A stretch of 64,000 nucleotides of DNA from contig JAACJM010000006.1 of assembly GCA_013368315.1 (NCBI GenBank), forward strand, positions 930,001-994,000. Reading direction: 5' to 3'. The notes under the pieces were generated by a model. The model saw only the letters and a program-made list of their open reading frames with translations, did no database searches and was not told the origin of the DNA. This stretch comes from Tetrapyrgos nigripes (lineage: Eukaryota > Basidiomycota > Agaricomycetes > Agaricales > Campanellaceae). The first letter of the stretch is position 1. The number at the start of each line of letters is the position of its first letter. The translations under genes and the position numbers were made by a program. Below are positions 23,437 to 35,602 of the stretch, piece after piece.

Positions 23437-24684
23437 CTACGCTGTTTCCTGAGGATAAACCACCAATTTGACTCCGCTAACTTTGTTGTTTTTAATCCTT
23501 CCGAGTCCTTCAGTGATGCCATTTAGTCCATCCGGAAGAACGTCATATCTGTTAGGCTGTAGGGCAACCAGTTATTTCTGAGGATCTCGCAGAGTACCTT
23601 TCTGGAACCTACCACAATAATCCCTTCCTTGACCAGATTGCTCAGTTTCCTCGCAATCGTCCTACCAAATTCCCTATTTTCTTCCCGCTGGACGTTCCCT
23701 ATCACTCCCAAAACTTTCTTGCCGTCACCGTCGCTCTTGCCTTTAATTTGGCTAAGAAACATAGTGACGACCATTTTCCCGCCGTTGAGGAGGGCGTCGT
23801 ACCCAGCTTGCTGAGTCTCGTCTGAACCCACTGCGTCAAAGACGACATCTATGGCATTCAAAGTCCTACTCTTTGCCGCGGTGGCTAGACTTTCGGGAGA
23901 AACCTCATTGCGGTCGATCAGCTCAGTGGCACCAAGGTTTCTCAGATAGTCAAAGTTATGCTTAGATGCATAGACTATGATCGGTGAGAAATCGAGGTAG
24001 CGAAGGAGTTGGATAGCTAAGAGACGATGAGAAAATCAGAGAAAATAGTAAATGTGTGTAGGTCATGTAAAGGCAACGGACAACAAACCATATTGCCCCA
24101 CGCAGCAGGATCCACCAATAACGAGTGCTGCTTTACCGCTGAACTTGATATCAGGATCGAAATCAGGATTGAGCGCCAGACCGATAGGCTCCTTGGCGTA
24201 TAGTCCTATCGCGGCGGTGTTTAATCCGGCCGACATTGTGGCCGCTTGAGCATAGGACAGTCTGGCTGGAATCTGCGTAGGCAGTTTTTCAGTAATTATA
24301 TGAGTGCCCGCCATCATTTCATCCACCAACCTTGACAGTAATATCAGCAGGAGCACGAGCATACTGCTGATAACCGGCGTATTCTGACTGCTTTCCACTT
24401 CTTCCATTGAAGAACACCCTATCACCTTTCTTGAACCCCATGACACCATTCCCGACTTCCTCCACCTCTCCAGCAACATCAGCCCCCAAAATAGCGGGAT
24501 AGTGATCATCAGCAAGAAACCAACCATACTCTTTGACTTTCCAGTCGCCCGGATTGAGACCACTGGCCATCACCTTCACGAGAAGTTCACCTGGAGTGGC
24601 TGAGAGAGGCCTTGGGATCGTTGACACAGCAAAAGAGCCTTGTTTAGTCTGAAGAAGAAGCGCTTTTTGCAGAGGCTGAGACAT
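23437..24684 (-). CDS. Zinc-independent MDR oxidoreductase (ToxD/enoyl-reductase-like)
   Basis: Four exons (24684-24331, 24272-24089, 24016-23613, 23556-23437) sum to 1062 nt, encoding 353 residues. The N-terminal GroES-like domain has GLNPGDWKVKEYG and ILGADVAGEVEEVG; the GHE zinc-ligand motif of classical alcohol dehydrogenases is absent. The Rossmann domain follows with VIGGSCCVGQYA (about residues 169-180), then DVVFDAVGS, and the protein ends near VSGVKLVVYPQET. This matches the fungal MDR group that includes ToxD-like proteins and trans-acting enoyl reductases, which reduce double bonds with NADPH. The specific substrate is unknown. The P450 gene copy A lies directly upstream on the same strand. 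Confidence 0.9.
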
Positions 24685-24766
24685 AATGATAGTTGAGAAA
24701 ACTCGGAGACAGCGATGTGTTGCCAGTGTTTGATCTAGTGGATCCTAAATGCGATAGCTACTGGAG

Positions 24767-24774
24767 TATTTATG
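24767..24774 (-). promoter_or_regulatory. TATA-like element of the oxidoreductase gene
   Basis: The minus strand reads CATAAATA about 85 bases before the ATG at 24684. The same block is present at about 54325 in the second copy of the duplication, where no oxidoreductase follows. Confidence 0.4.
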
Positions 24775-25421
24775 TACCCAGACCTGCTTTTGCGTCAACA
24801 GTAAGGGTTTGCTTTCGCTGTAATTACGTGGGGGATCAAGACCTACCTAGCGAGGATAGAATTGAATGATTGCTGACAGAGCTCAACCTTGTGAGCGTTA
24901 AAACTATATTCGAGATTTCTATCATTACGAAGGTCATCTTGCTATCTATTCGGTGAAACGGAGAAATGACCAGGTTACCTTTATCCATACGACAAGTCTG
25001 AGTATGTGCATAGGGACCTTGCATTCAGGTCCTCGATCCGGCGAAACGGACAAATGATCAGGCTATCTTTACAATGAACTATACGAGCTCAGTCGAAGTT
25101 CTTTGAGGATTAATTTTTTTTTAACTACTACCTGGTTTGACTGCCAACCGCGTCGTACACAATTTGATTGGATTAGACTAGGGTATTCAAAGTGACACTC
25201 CGTTCAACTTCGATGGCTATGTAGATCAGCCAGCATTGAGCGTGGTCATTATGGCATTGGAATTTGTCGTTGTAGTCAAAGCTATGAGCTGAATGTATAT
25301 AAGCTACATATGCCAACCATTGAAAAGTTAAGGCTAAAAAGACAGCATGTTGAACCCAAGAGCCTGAGGGATGGTGGTAGTCACTTGTTCTAGTTCTCGT
25401 CTACTAACGAGTCAATGGCCG

Positions 25422-27647
25422 CTACTTAGTAGCCAGACGAGCAAGATTCTCTTCGACAACTTCGTCTCGTGCTTCTCGTATGAATGTATCTGCATCTTGG
25501 AAACGGGGAGTCGCCCTGATTGCGAATAGAGGTGGCCGCCTGTCAGAGGACCGAATTGCTTCAGCTTTGAAGACGGAAAGATATAAGATGAACCCACGAT
25601 AGGATACCACTTTCTTCTTCGGCATTGACATCGGGTAGCACAACGTTACCATCCGAATCCTTCACACCTTCCAATCGCATAGTCCACAAGATAGTTGCGA
25701 TTATGATAAATAACGAATTGTTGGCAACATGGCGTCCAACGCAGATGCTGTTCATCGATACAAGTTAGCTTCTCATCTCGAGTTTCAACGCGTTCATTGC
25801 ACTGACCGCTGGCCAAAACCATAAGTGGAGTGTCCTTCTGATAAACCCAACAGTCCATCTTTGAGCTGGCCATTTTCGTCTAGGTGTCGTTCTGGCCGGA
25901 ATTCTTCCGCATCTGGGCCGTATACGTCGGGATCATGGTTTAAGGACCTGCTTGACGATCAGAACTGTTCTGAAGAAGATGAGCTGGATGCATACCATGT
26001 ATTCGGGATACATATCGTTCCTTTAGGTATGTAGTACCCGTCGTAATAATCATCCTACAAATCAAAATGTTTGACACTCCAGAATTCAAGACGGGTGAAT
26101 GAGTATTGAACTTACTTCGCTGTTTAAATGAGGAATACCCATTGGTAATGGTGTTCTCCATCGTAAGACCTGAATGTTCAAGTTCAATGAATGCTGAACG
26201 AACAGCGTAACAGGGACATATACCTCTTTGACAACGGCGTGAACATAAGGGAGATGCTTGAGGTCAGCGAAGGAGGGAAGTCTTGAACGTCCAACGACTT
26301 TATCGAGCTCCTTTTGGGCACGCGTCTGGATGTGAGGGAATAATACCATGCTAAAAATGAACCACATCATCGAAGTTGCCGTCTAAATGAGGTATCAAGA
26401 TGACCTTGACTATTCAGCCTTGTTATACGGTCATAGGTAACTATATACTAACGGTCTCATGAGCGGCACCACTGTATACCTTTGTGAGTACCATCAAGCA
26501 CGTTGATAGACTAGTAGAACTTACTATAGGGCACCTGCAAGCCATGAACACTCTCGATCAGACAGCGTGCTATTGGCTTGATTTTCAGCAAGTGCAAGGG
26601 AAAAGCTGGGGCGCTGTTCCTGGCCGTTCTCCTGTTGATGAAAAGAGCTGTAGTTAGTAAAATATCAGTCATCGTGAAGGACAAGTCATTGACGTACGGC
26701 CTGTTTCTTGATGTTCATGAATGCTCGCTCAAAGTAGGCATTCCATTCTTCGAAAAATTCCTCCGTATCCCGTCGCCATTTTGAAAATGACCGAGGCAGA
26801 CGTAACAGGGAGGGAAGCATTTCTACCACGGCGTGTGCACCAGGCAGCAGAGAAGCGGACATTTTGTCGTTGAAACCATTCATCCGTTGAATTGAGGGAT
26901 CTTGAAATGACTGTATGAGGGGTAAATCGTACATCAAGGATAGAGCTATCGAAGAAGATGTTCTGAGTAGGATCCAATGATCAGTCTTTCATTGGCCCGG
27001 ACAGAAAGAACGGCCTCACCTCTCAACGTGAGATCTCCAGTTGTCAGGATCACTGAGTAAACTGTGAGCTGAGAACACAGCTTCATTACGCTGGATGGGA
27101 TGATAGTTGACTGTATTTTTCAGACCCAGAGCGAGATCACTGGCACGGCGCATCTTTCTAAATCTAAAAAGCCTGTAAATTAGAGCAAGGGTAATCAGGA
27201 TAAAATGTGGACCTTTCCCCGCCGGACATGAGGACAACGTGATGGCCCCCTGTCATTGCATTCGGAATGATGAAATGAGGACGACCGGAATAGTTCGTAG
27301 TGCGTTTAACGAGTAGATCCTCGACAGTCTTCTTAGTATTCAGAATGACCATTGGTTGACCAGCCATATTGAGGTAGACTATAGGACCTGTGCATACAGA
27401 AAAAATCAGGTCATGTATAATATTCCTGAGGCATTGTATCACGGCGTTTGAACGGCGTACCATGAATCCTCTTCCATTCTGCTAGTGTATGCCATGGTTT
27501 CACATTCAGGAGCTGCAGAGCGTTCCCTAGAAGAGGTATCCCCCAAGGTCCTGGAGGATAGCACAGGGAACCTTTTCTGCGACTACGGAAAAGATAGAGA
27601 GTCAGGATGCATAGGAAGACCGATACGATGGAAGTCATGGAAGTCAT
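25422..27647 (-). CDS. Cytochrome P450 monooxygenase (copy A)
   Basis: Twelve exons (27647-27461, 27387-27213, 27163-27020, 26962-26698, 26631-26525, 26471-26453, 26382-26224, 26169-26116, 26054-25996, 25947-25807, 25747-25598, 25539-25422) sum to 1578 nt, encoding 525 residues with no internal stop. An N-terminal membrane anchor is followed by YPPGPWGIPLLGN (about 31-43), an I-helix GAAHET (about 294-299), KEVLRWR with the ExxR pair (E352, R355), FRPERH (about 406-411) and the heme loop FGQRICVGRH with Cys about 439. It is an ER-anchored haem-thiolate monooxygenase needing a CPR partner, of a group common in agaric secondary metabolism. The substrate is unknown. Exon 6 is only 19 nt. An alternative acceptor 9 nt upstream of exon 3 would add three residues. 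Confidence 0.93.
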
Positions 27648-27682
27648 GGTCGTTCAGACTCAGTTCCAATGGCTAGGGTTGC

Positions 27683-27691
27683 TTATAAGCT
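27683..27691 (-). promoter_or_regulatory. TATA box of P450 copy A
   Basis: The minus strand reads CTTATAAGC about 40 bases upstream of the ATG. Copy B has the same element at about 57237, but copy A carries a short insertion just upstream of it. Confidence 0.45.
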
Positions 27692-27913
27692 GTTTCAACG
27701 TTCTGCAGAGCGTGTGAGATAAAGGTTTGTTCTAGAAGCCAAGGAGGAGTGAGTGTATTACACGAGGCGAACTAGTCATTCGATACGTTTGGCAGAGAGA
27801 ATGACAGACTCTATGTCTCTCAGCCTAATCACGAGAAGTTTATACAGTCGTCTCCCTCTTAGTGCATACCCCTTGATCGAGGCCAAAAGTTATGCATTAA
27901 GAGAGAGTATGCA

Positions 27914-28461
27914 TTAAGTGAGAGTCCGTGAAAATCGGACCCAGCGGTCACCGAAACTTCGTGTTACTAGATCAACGATGCATACACATTCTCTACTATT
28001 TTCTAGCAAATACTGTAGGACCTGACCTCTTCCGTATCTATACAGATAGATACAGCTCAGCGAGAAGGAAGAGTTAACGCTAATAAGAGATTGTGAGCGC
28101 GATGACCAAGTCACTGCGCCACCATCAATAACGAAAGCGTACCCAGTGGCCGCTCCTCGGTCATCATTCGTGTTTCCATCAGCGTCCACAAATCCAACAG
28201 CGCCACTCGCCGCCACACCATATGTCAGGGATAAATCTTTCGTCCCTAACAAGTAACACACAACTCTCTTCACAGCCTTCCAATGAGCCATGCCCGGATT
28301 GTTCAAAAATCGAGCGAGAGAGTGGACTACGAACGCGATATCGACTCGAGTACCCACTGCGGCATACATCAACTTGCCCACAATGGATCGATAGGGGTAT
28401 GTTTCGATGTCAAGAACTTCAGAAGGGGATTGGGGAGATTGAGATGACGTGAGGCGATTGT
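27914..28461 (-). pseudogene. Ty1/copia RT-RNase H fragment
   Basis: The minus-strand translation contains YPYRSIVGKLMYAAVGTRVDIA and GFVDADGNTNDDRGAATGYAF, the RT-RNase H junction and RNase H core of copia pol. The fragment is cut at 28461 by the LTR of another copia element and fades at the P450 duplication edge. It is older and from a different copia family than its neighbours. Confidence 0.85.
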
Positions 28462-28642
28462 TGTCGGAGTATAACGGAGATACACCGTGAATAGGGGTTG
28501 ACCCGTCATAGAATGGTTACTTACAGTTACTTTTCTTTCTTTGTTTCCTCTTCTTGTCTATTCCACGTGTATACTACTATATATACCCTTAGCTTACATT
28601 AGAGAACCTCCGTCTTCGCTACTATGAGACAGAGGTGAGCCA

Positions 28643-29276
28643 CACTGGAGGCAAATCCCTGTAAATCATCTGCCATACAGAGGTATTACAGTGACCTTAC
28701 AACAAGTCATTCAATAAGTAATCCACCTTGTATTACAGATGTATTACAAAGAGAAGAATTTTTCAGAGCAATGCTGTAAGACTGCTGTAAGACAGGTTGT
28801 ATTACAGGGACATTTCAGAGGGCAAATCCCTGTAAATCCAGTGCCCTACATAGGTATTACAGCAACCTTACACCAAGCCATTCAACAAGTAATCTGCCTT
28901 GGATTACAGAGGTATTACAGAAAGAAGAAATTTTCAGAGCAATGCTGTAAGACTGCTGTAAGACAAGTTGGATTACAGGAACATTTCAGAGTGACATGGT
29001 GTCACAGTAATACATTGGGTAATACAGCCAAGAAATAGAGAAGTATTTCAGTGTGACAAGAAATCACAGTATATCTTCCAGTAATTCAAGTCCATATTAC
29101 AAAGGATTTACAACATTCAAGTAAACAGTAAATCTACAGTGATGGCAAATGTTTTACAGGAGACTTACTGTGACATTTGAGTCACAGTAATATTGGGGTA
29201 AGTCAGCCAGGATTACTGAAACATTACAACAAAAAGGAAAGAATATATCTGCAAAATTAAACATATTGATGGAAAA
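28643..29276 (+). repeat. Left terminal inverted repeat arm
   Basis: It matches the reverse complement of 35038-35602. It contains two tandem copies of a ~170-bp module (28650-28814 and 28821-28990); the right arm lacks about 90 bp of this. Quasi-palindromes GTGAC...GTCAC occur at 28991-29005, 29053-29067 and 29170-29185. Confidence 0.9.
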
Positions 29277-29302
29277 TATATAATGTCACATTTAGGTGAC
29301 AA

Positions 29303-32300
29303 CGTGCGCGCACCATGGACGCAACTAGCACGCACTCTGGACATAGCTTGCATGTAGTCCAAACACAACTTGTGTGCACTCTGGAGCACGCAAGTTGCGT
29401 CCAAGTTGTGTCCAGAGTACGTGCAAGTTGCGTCCAGAGTGCGCGCAAGTTGCGTCCAGAGTGCGTGCAAGTTGCGTCCAGAGTGCACGCAAGTTGTGTC
29501 CAGAGTGCGCGCAGGTTGTGTCCAGAGTGTGTCCATGGTGCACGCAGGTTGTGTGGTTGTGTCCAGAGTGCATGCAAGTTGTGTCCATGGTGCACGCAGG
29601 TTGGGTCCAGAGTGCACGCAGGTTGTGTGGTTGTGTCCAGAGTGCGTGCAAGTTGTGTCCATGGCGCAAGTTGGATGCAACCTGCGGGCACTCTGGACAC
29701 AACCTGTGTGCACCATGGACCGCACTCTGGACACACCCTGCACACACTCTGGACGTAACCTGCGTGCACCATGGACCGCACTCTGGACGCAACCTGCATG
29801 CACCATGGACCGCACTCTGGACGCAACCTGCGCGCACTCTGGACGCAACTTGCACACACTCTGGACGTAACTTGCGTGCACTCTGGACGCAACCTGCGCG
29901 CACTCTGGACACAACTTGCACGCACTCTGGATGCAACTTGTGTGCACTCTGGATGCAACTTGCGCACACTCTGGACGCAACCTGCGCACACTCTGGACGC
30001 AACCTGTGTGCACTCTGGATGCAACCACACAACCTGCACGCACCATGGAGACACTCTGGAGGCAACCTGTGCGCACTCTGGACGCAACTTGCGTGCACTC
30101 TGTATGCAACCTGGGTGCACTCTGGACGCAACCTGCATGCACTCTGGATGCAACTTGCACGCACTCTGGACGCAACCTGCGCGCACTCTGGACGCAACCT
30201 GGGTACACTCTGGACGCAACCTGCACACACTCTGGATGCAACCTGCGCGCACTCTGGACACAACCTGCGTGCAATCTGGACCCAACTTGCGCGCACTCTG
30301 GATGCAACCACACAACCACAGGCACCATGGACACACTCTGGACGCAACCTGCGTGCACTCTGGACGCAACTTGCACGCACTCTGGACGCAACCTGCGCGC
30401 ACTCTGGATGCAACCACACAACCTGCACACACCATGGACACACTCTGGACACACTCTGGATGCAACCTGTGTGCACTCTGGACGCAACCACACAACCTGC
30501 ATGCACCATGGACACACTCTGGATGCAACCTGCGCGCACTCTGGATGCAACTTGTGTGCACTCTGGATGCAACTTGCGCGCACTCTGGACGCAACCTCCA
30601 CGCACTCTGGATGCAACCTGTGCGCACTCTGGACGCAACCACACAACCTGCACACACCATGGACACACTCTGGACACAATCTGCGCGCACTCTGGATGCA
30701 ACTTGCACACACTCTGGACGCAACTTGCGCGCACTCTGGACACAACCTGGGTGCACTCTGGACGCAACCTGTGCGCACTCTGGACACAACCTGCACGCAC
30801 TCTGGATGCAACCACACAACCTGCACGCACTATGGACACACTCTGGATGCAACCTGCGCGCACTGGACGCAACTTGCACGCACTCTGGACGCAACCTGCG
30901 TGCAATCTGGCCACAACTTGCGCGCACTCTGGACGCAACCACACAACCTGCACGCACCATGGACACACTCTGGACGCACTCTGGATGCAACTTGCATGCA
31001 CTCTGGACGCAACTTGTGTGCACTCTGGATGCCACCTGCGCGCACTCTGGACGCCACCTGAGTGCACTCTGGACGCCACCTGTGCGCACTCTGGACGCCA
31101 CCTACGCGCACTCTTGACGCAACCTGCGCGCACTCTGAACGCAACCTGCATGCACTCTGGACGCAATCTGCGCGCACTCTGGACGCAACCTGCGCGCAAT
31201 CTGGATACAACCACACAACCTGCACGCACCATGGACACACTCTGGACGCAACCTGCGTGCACTCTGGACGCAACTTGCACGCACTCTGGACGCAACCTGC
31301 ATGCACTCTGGATGCAATCTGGACGCACTCTGGACACAACCTGCGCGCACCCTGGACGCAACTTGCATGCACTCTGGATGCCACTTGCGTGCACTCTGGA
31401 CGCAACCTGCATGCACTCTGGATGCAACCTGGACATGCAGGCTGGACGCAACTTGTGCGCACTCTGGACACAACCACACAACCTGCACGCACCATGGACA
31501 CACTCTGGACGCAACCTGCGTGCACTCTGGATGCAACCTGCACGCACTCTGGATGCAACCTGCGCGCACTCTGGACGCAACCTGTGCGCACTGTGGACGC
31601 CACCTGCGTGCACTCTGGACGCCACCTGCACGCACTCTGGACGCAACCTGTGCGCACTCTGGATGCAACCTGCACGCACTCTGGACGCAACCTGGGTGCA
31701 CTCTGGATGCAACCTGCACGCACTCTGGACGCAACCTGCATGCACTCTGGACGCAACCTGGGCGCACTCTGGACGCAACCTGCGTGCACCCTGGACGCAA
31801 CCTGCGCACACCCTGGACACAACCTGCACACACCCTGGACGCAACCTGTGCGCACCCTGGACACAACCTGCGCGCACTCTGGATGCAACCTGCGCACACT
31901 CTGGACGCAACCTGCGCGCACTCTGGACGCCACCTGCGCGCACTCTGGACGCAACCTGTGCACACTCTGGACGCAACCTGGGTGCACTCTCGATGCAACC
32001 TGCACGCACTCTGGACGCAACCTGCACGCACTCTGGATGCAACCTGGGCGCACTCTGGACACAACCTGGGTGCAATCTGGACGCAACTTGCGCGCACTCT
32101 GGACGCAACCACACAACCTGCACGCACCATGGACACACTCTGGACGCAACTTGCACACACTCTGGACGCAACCACACAACCTGCACGCACCATGGACACA
32201 CTCTGGACGCAACCTGCACGCACTCTGGACACAACCTACGTGCACTCTGGACGCAACTTGCATGCACTCTGGACGCAACCTGCGCGCACTCTGGACGGAA

Positions 32301-35036
32301 CCTGTGCGCACTCTGGACGGAACCTGCACGCAACCTGCGCGCACTCTGGATGCAACCACACAACCTGCACGCACCATGGACACACTCTGGACACAACCTG
32401 CGTGCAATCTGGATGCAACTTGCACACACTCTGGATGCAACTTGCGCACACTCTGGACACAACCTGGGTGCACTCTGGATGCAACCTGGGTGCACTCTGG
32501 ACGCAACCTGCACACACTCTGGACGCAACCTGCACACACTCTGGACACAACCTGCACACACTCTGGACGCAACCTGCGCGCACTCTGGACACAACCTGCG
32601 CACACTGGACGCAACTTGCACGCACTCTGGACGCAACCTGGGTGCACTCTGGACCCAACCTGCACGCACTCTGGATGCAACCTGCACGCACTCTGGACAC
32701 AACCTGTGCGCAATCTGGCCACAACTTGCGCGCACTCTGGACACAACCACACAACCTGCACGCACCATGGACACACTCTGGACGCAACCTGCGCGCACTC
32801 TGGATGCAACTTGCACACACTCTGGATGCAACCTGTGTGCACTGTGGACACAACCTGCACGCACTCTGGATGCAACCTGCACGCGCACTCTGGACGCAAC
32901 CTGGGTGCCCTCTGGAGGCAACCTGCACGCACTCTGGATGCAACCTGCACGCACTCTGGATGCAACCTGCGCACACTCTGGACGCAACCTGCGCGCACTC
33001 TGGACGCAACCTGCGCACACTCTGGACGCAACCTGCGCGCACTCTGGACGCAACCTGCATGCACTCTGGACGCAACCTGCATGCAATCTGGACGCAACTT
33101 GCGCACACTCTGGACGCAACCACACAACCTGCACGCACCATGGACACACTCTGGACACAACCTGCGCGCAGTCTGGACGCAACTTGCATGCACTCTGGAC
33201 GCAACTTGCACGCACTCTGGACGCAACCTGCATGCACTCTGGACGCAACCACACAACCTGCACACATCATGGACACACTCTGGACGCAACCTGCATGCAC
33301 TCTGGACGCAACTTGCGCACACTCTGGACGCAACTTGCACGCACTCTGGACACAACCACACAACCTGCCCTGCACGCACTCTGGACGCAACCACACAACC
33401 TGCACGCACCATGGACACACTCTGGACACTCTGGACGCAACCTGCATGCACTCTGGATGCCACCTGCACGCACCCTGGACGCAACCTGTGCGCACCCTGG
33501 ACACAACCTGCGCGCACTCTGGATGCAACCTGCGCACACTCTGGACACAACCTGCATGCACTCTGGATGCAACCTGTGCACACCCTGGACGCAACCTGCG
33601 CACACCCTGGACGCAACTTGCACACACCCTGGATGCAACCTGCGCACACTCAGGACGCAACCTGCCCGCACTCTGGACGCAACCTGCACACACTCAGGAC
33701 GCAACCTGCCCGCACCCTGGATGCAACCTGTGTGCATCCTGGACGCAACCTGCGCACCCCCTGGATGCAACCTGTGCGCACTCTAGATGCAACCTGCGTG
33801 CACCCTGGACACAACCTGTGCACACCCTGGACGCAACCTGCGCGCACTCTTGACGCACTCTGGACACAACCTGCACGCACTCTGGATGCAACTTGCACGC
33901 ACTCTGGACGCAACTTGCACACACTCTGGACACAACCTGTGTGCACTCTGGACACAACCTGCGTGCACTCTGGACACAACCTGCGTGCACTCTGGACACA
34001 ACCTGCGTGCACTCTGGACACAACCTGCGTGCACTCTGGACACAACCTGCGCGCACTCTGGACGCAACCTGTGCACACTCTGGACGCAACCTGCACGCAC
34101 TCTGGACGCAACCTGCGCCCACTCTGGACCCAACCTGCATGCAATCTGGACACAACTTGCGCACACTCTGGATGCAACCACACAACCTGCACGCACCATG
34201 GACACACTCTGGACGCAACCTGCGCACACTCTGGACGCAACTTGCACGCACTCTGGACACAACCTGTGTGCACTCTGGGCGCAACCTGCACGCACTCTGG
34301 ACGCAACCTGCGCGCACTCTGAACGCAACCTGCACACAACTTGCATGCACTCTGGACACAACCACACAACCTGCACGCACCATGGACACACTCTGGACGC
34401 AACCTGTGCGCACTCTGGATGCAACCTGCACGCAATCTGGACACAACTTGCGCGCACTCTGGACGCAACCACACAACCTGCACACACCATGGACACACTC
34501 TGGACGCAACCTGCATGCACTCTCGACGCAACCTGCACGCACTCTGGATGCAACATGCGTGCACTCTGGACGCAACCTGCACGCAACTTGCACGCACTCT
34601 GGATGCAACCTGCCCCCAACCTGCACGCACTCTGCACCCAACCTGCGTGCACTCTGGACACAACCACACAACCTGCACACACCATGGACACACTTTGGAC
34701 GCAACCTGCGCGCACTCTGGACACAACCTGTGCGCACTCTCGACGCAACCTGCGCGCACTCTCGACGCAACCTGCGCACACTCTGGACGCAACCTGCGCA
34801 CACTCTGGACGCAACCTGCGTGCACTCTGGACGCAACCTGCGCGCACTCCGGACACAGCTTGCGCACACTCTGGACGCAACCTGCACGCACTCTGGACGC
34901 AACTTGCGTGCACTCTGGACACAACCTGCGCGCACTCTGGACACAACCTGCATGCACTCTGGACGCAACTTGCGTGCACTCTGGACACAACCTGCGCGCA
35001 CTCTGGACACAACCTGCATGCACTCTGGACGCAACC
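29303..35036. repeat. 22-bp CpG-rich minisatellite (about 260 units)
   Basis: The unit is ggaCGcaacctg followed by CGCGcactct (22 bp). Units vary almost only at these CpGs (CG, CA or TG) and at caacctg/caacttg. A variant block (caaccacacaacctgcacg, then caccatggacacactctgg) recurs about 18-20 times at irregular spacing. Because 22 is not a multiple of 3 and the unit has no stop in any frame, all six frames stay open for long distances and translate into 22-residue repeats. I do not regard these as genes. Confidence 0.97.
29386..29668 (-). repeat. Inverted block inside the minisatellite
   Basis: From about 29386 to 29668 the units read in the opposite direction (gcaagttgcgtccagagtgc type). 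Both before and after it the units are in the main orientation. Confidence 0.85.
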
Positions 35037-35037
35037 A

Positions 35038-35602
35038 TTTTCCATCAATACATTTAATTTCTCAAATATATTCTTTCCTTTTTGTTGTAATGTTTCAGTA
35101 ATCCTGGCTGACTTACCCCAATATTACTGTGACTCAAATGTCACAGTACGTCTCCTGTAAAACATTTGCCATCACTGTAGATTTACGGTATACTTGAATA
35201 TTGTAAATCCTTTGTAATACAGACTTGAATTACTGGAAGATATACTGTGACTTTTTGTCACACTGAAATACTTCTGTATTCCTTGGCTGTATTACCTAAT
35301 GTATTCCTGTGACACCATGTCACTCTGAAATGTTCCTGTAATCCAACTTGTCTTACAGCAGTCTTACAGCATTGCTCCCAAAATTTCTTCTCTCTGTAAT
35401 ACTTCTGTAATCCAAGGCAGAATACTTGTTGAATGGCTTGGTGTAAGGTTGCGGTAATCCCTATGTAGCGCACCGGATTTACAGGGACTTGGCCTCTGTA
35501 ATACCTCTGTAATACAAGGTGGATTACTTATTGAATGACTTGTTGTAAGGTCACTGTAATACCTCTGTATGGCAGATGATTTACAGGGATTTGCCTCCAG
35601 TG
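35038..35602 (-). repeat. Right terminal inverted repeat arm
   Basis: It is the inverted counterpart of 28643-29276, with the same TTACAG-type motifs and GTGAC...GTCAC quasi-palindromes (for example near 35129, 35249 and 35309). It is about 70 bp shorter overall. Confidence 0.9.

Larger units (their letters stand above)
24690..27846. repeat. Segmental duplication, copy A
   Basis: This ~3.15-kb block is nearly identical to 54249-57412 in the same orientation. It begins just upstream of the oxidoreductase ATG and ends about 200 bases upstream of the P450 ATG, where copia-related sequence starts. Differences are scattered substitutions and small indels. Confidence 0.95.
28643..35602. mobile_element. 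Non-autonomous TIR element carrying a 5.7-kb minisatellite
   Basis: The element is 6960 bp, bounded by CACTGGAGG and CCTCCAGTG. The flanks are CCA on both sides (28640-28642, 35603-35605), a 3-bp duplication; if the ends are read as ACTGG...CCAGT the duplication is 5-bp GCCAC. The uninterrupted sequence is seen in the LTR at 37778-38036. Arms of about 634 and 565 bp are inverted copies rich in TTACAG/CTGTAA motifs. Between them is only the 22-bp tandem array; no transposase is present. CACTG ends, 3-bp duplication and dense subterminal repeats resemble CACTA/EnSpm elements, but the superfamily is not proven. Confidence 0.88.

Noticed and set aside
25948..25996. Frame break with a stop in the region before FRPERH of P450 copy A
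   Set aside because: It is a 48-nt intron (GTATGC...AGCAG); splicing gives the expected NTW-SLNHDPD junction.
25422..27647. P450 copy A as a pseudogene, because simple frames are short and end in stops
   Set aside because: Every break coincides with GT-AG introns; the joined exons give a length divisible by three and all P450 motifs.
20561..27647. A complete secondary-metabolite gene cluster
   Set aside because: Only tailoring-type enzymes are present (SDR, MDR, P450); no core synthase or regulator is visible in this window.
29325..34322. Very long ORFs (up to about 1470 residues) on both strands
   Set aside because: They are read-through of a 22-bp tandem repeat with no stop in any frame. 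All six frames are long and give the same periodic peptide, and none has a domain or unique region.
29303..35036. CRISPR-like array
   Set aside because: Units are contiguous 22-mers with no unique spacers, and the host is eukaryotic.
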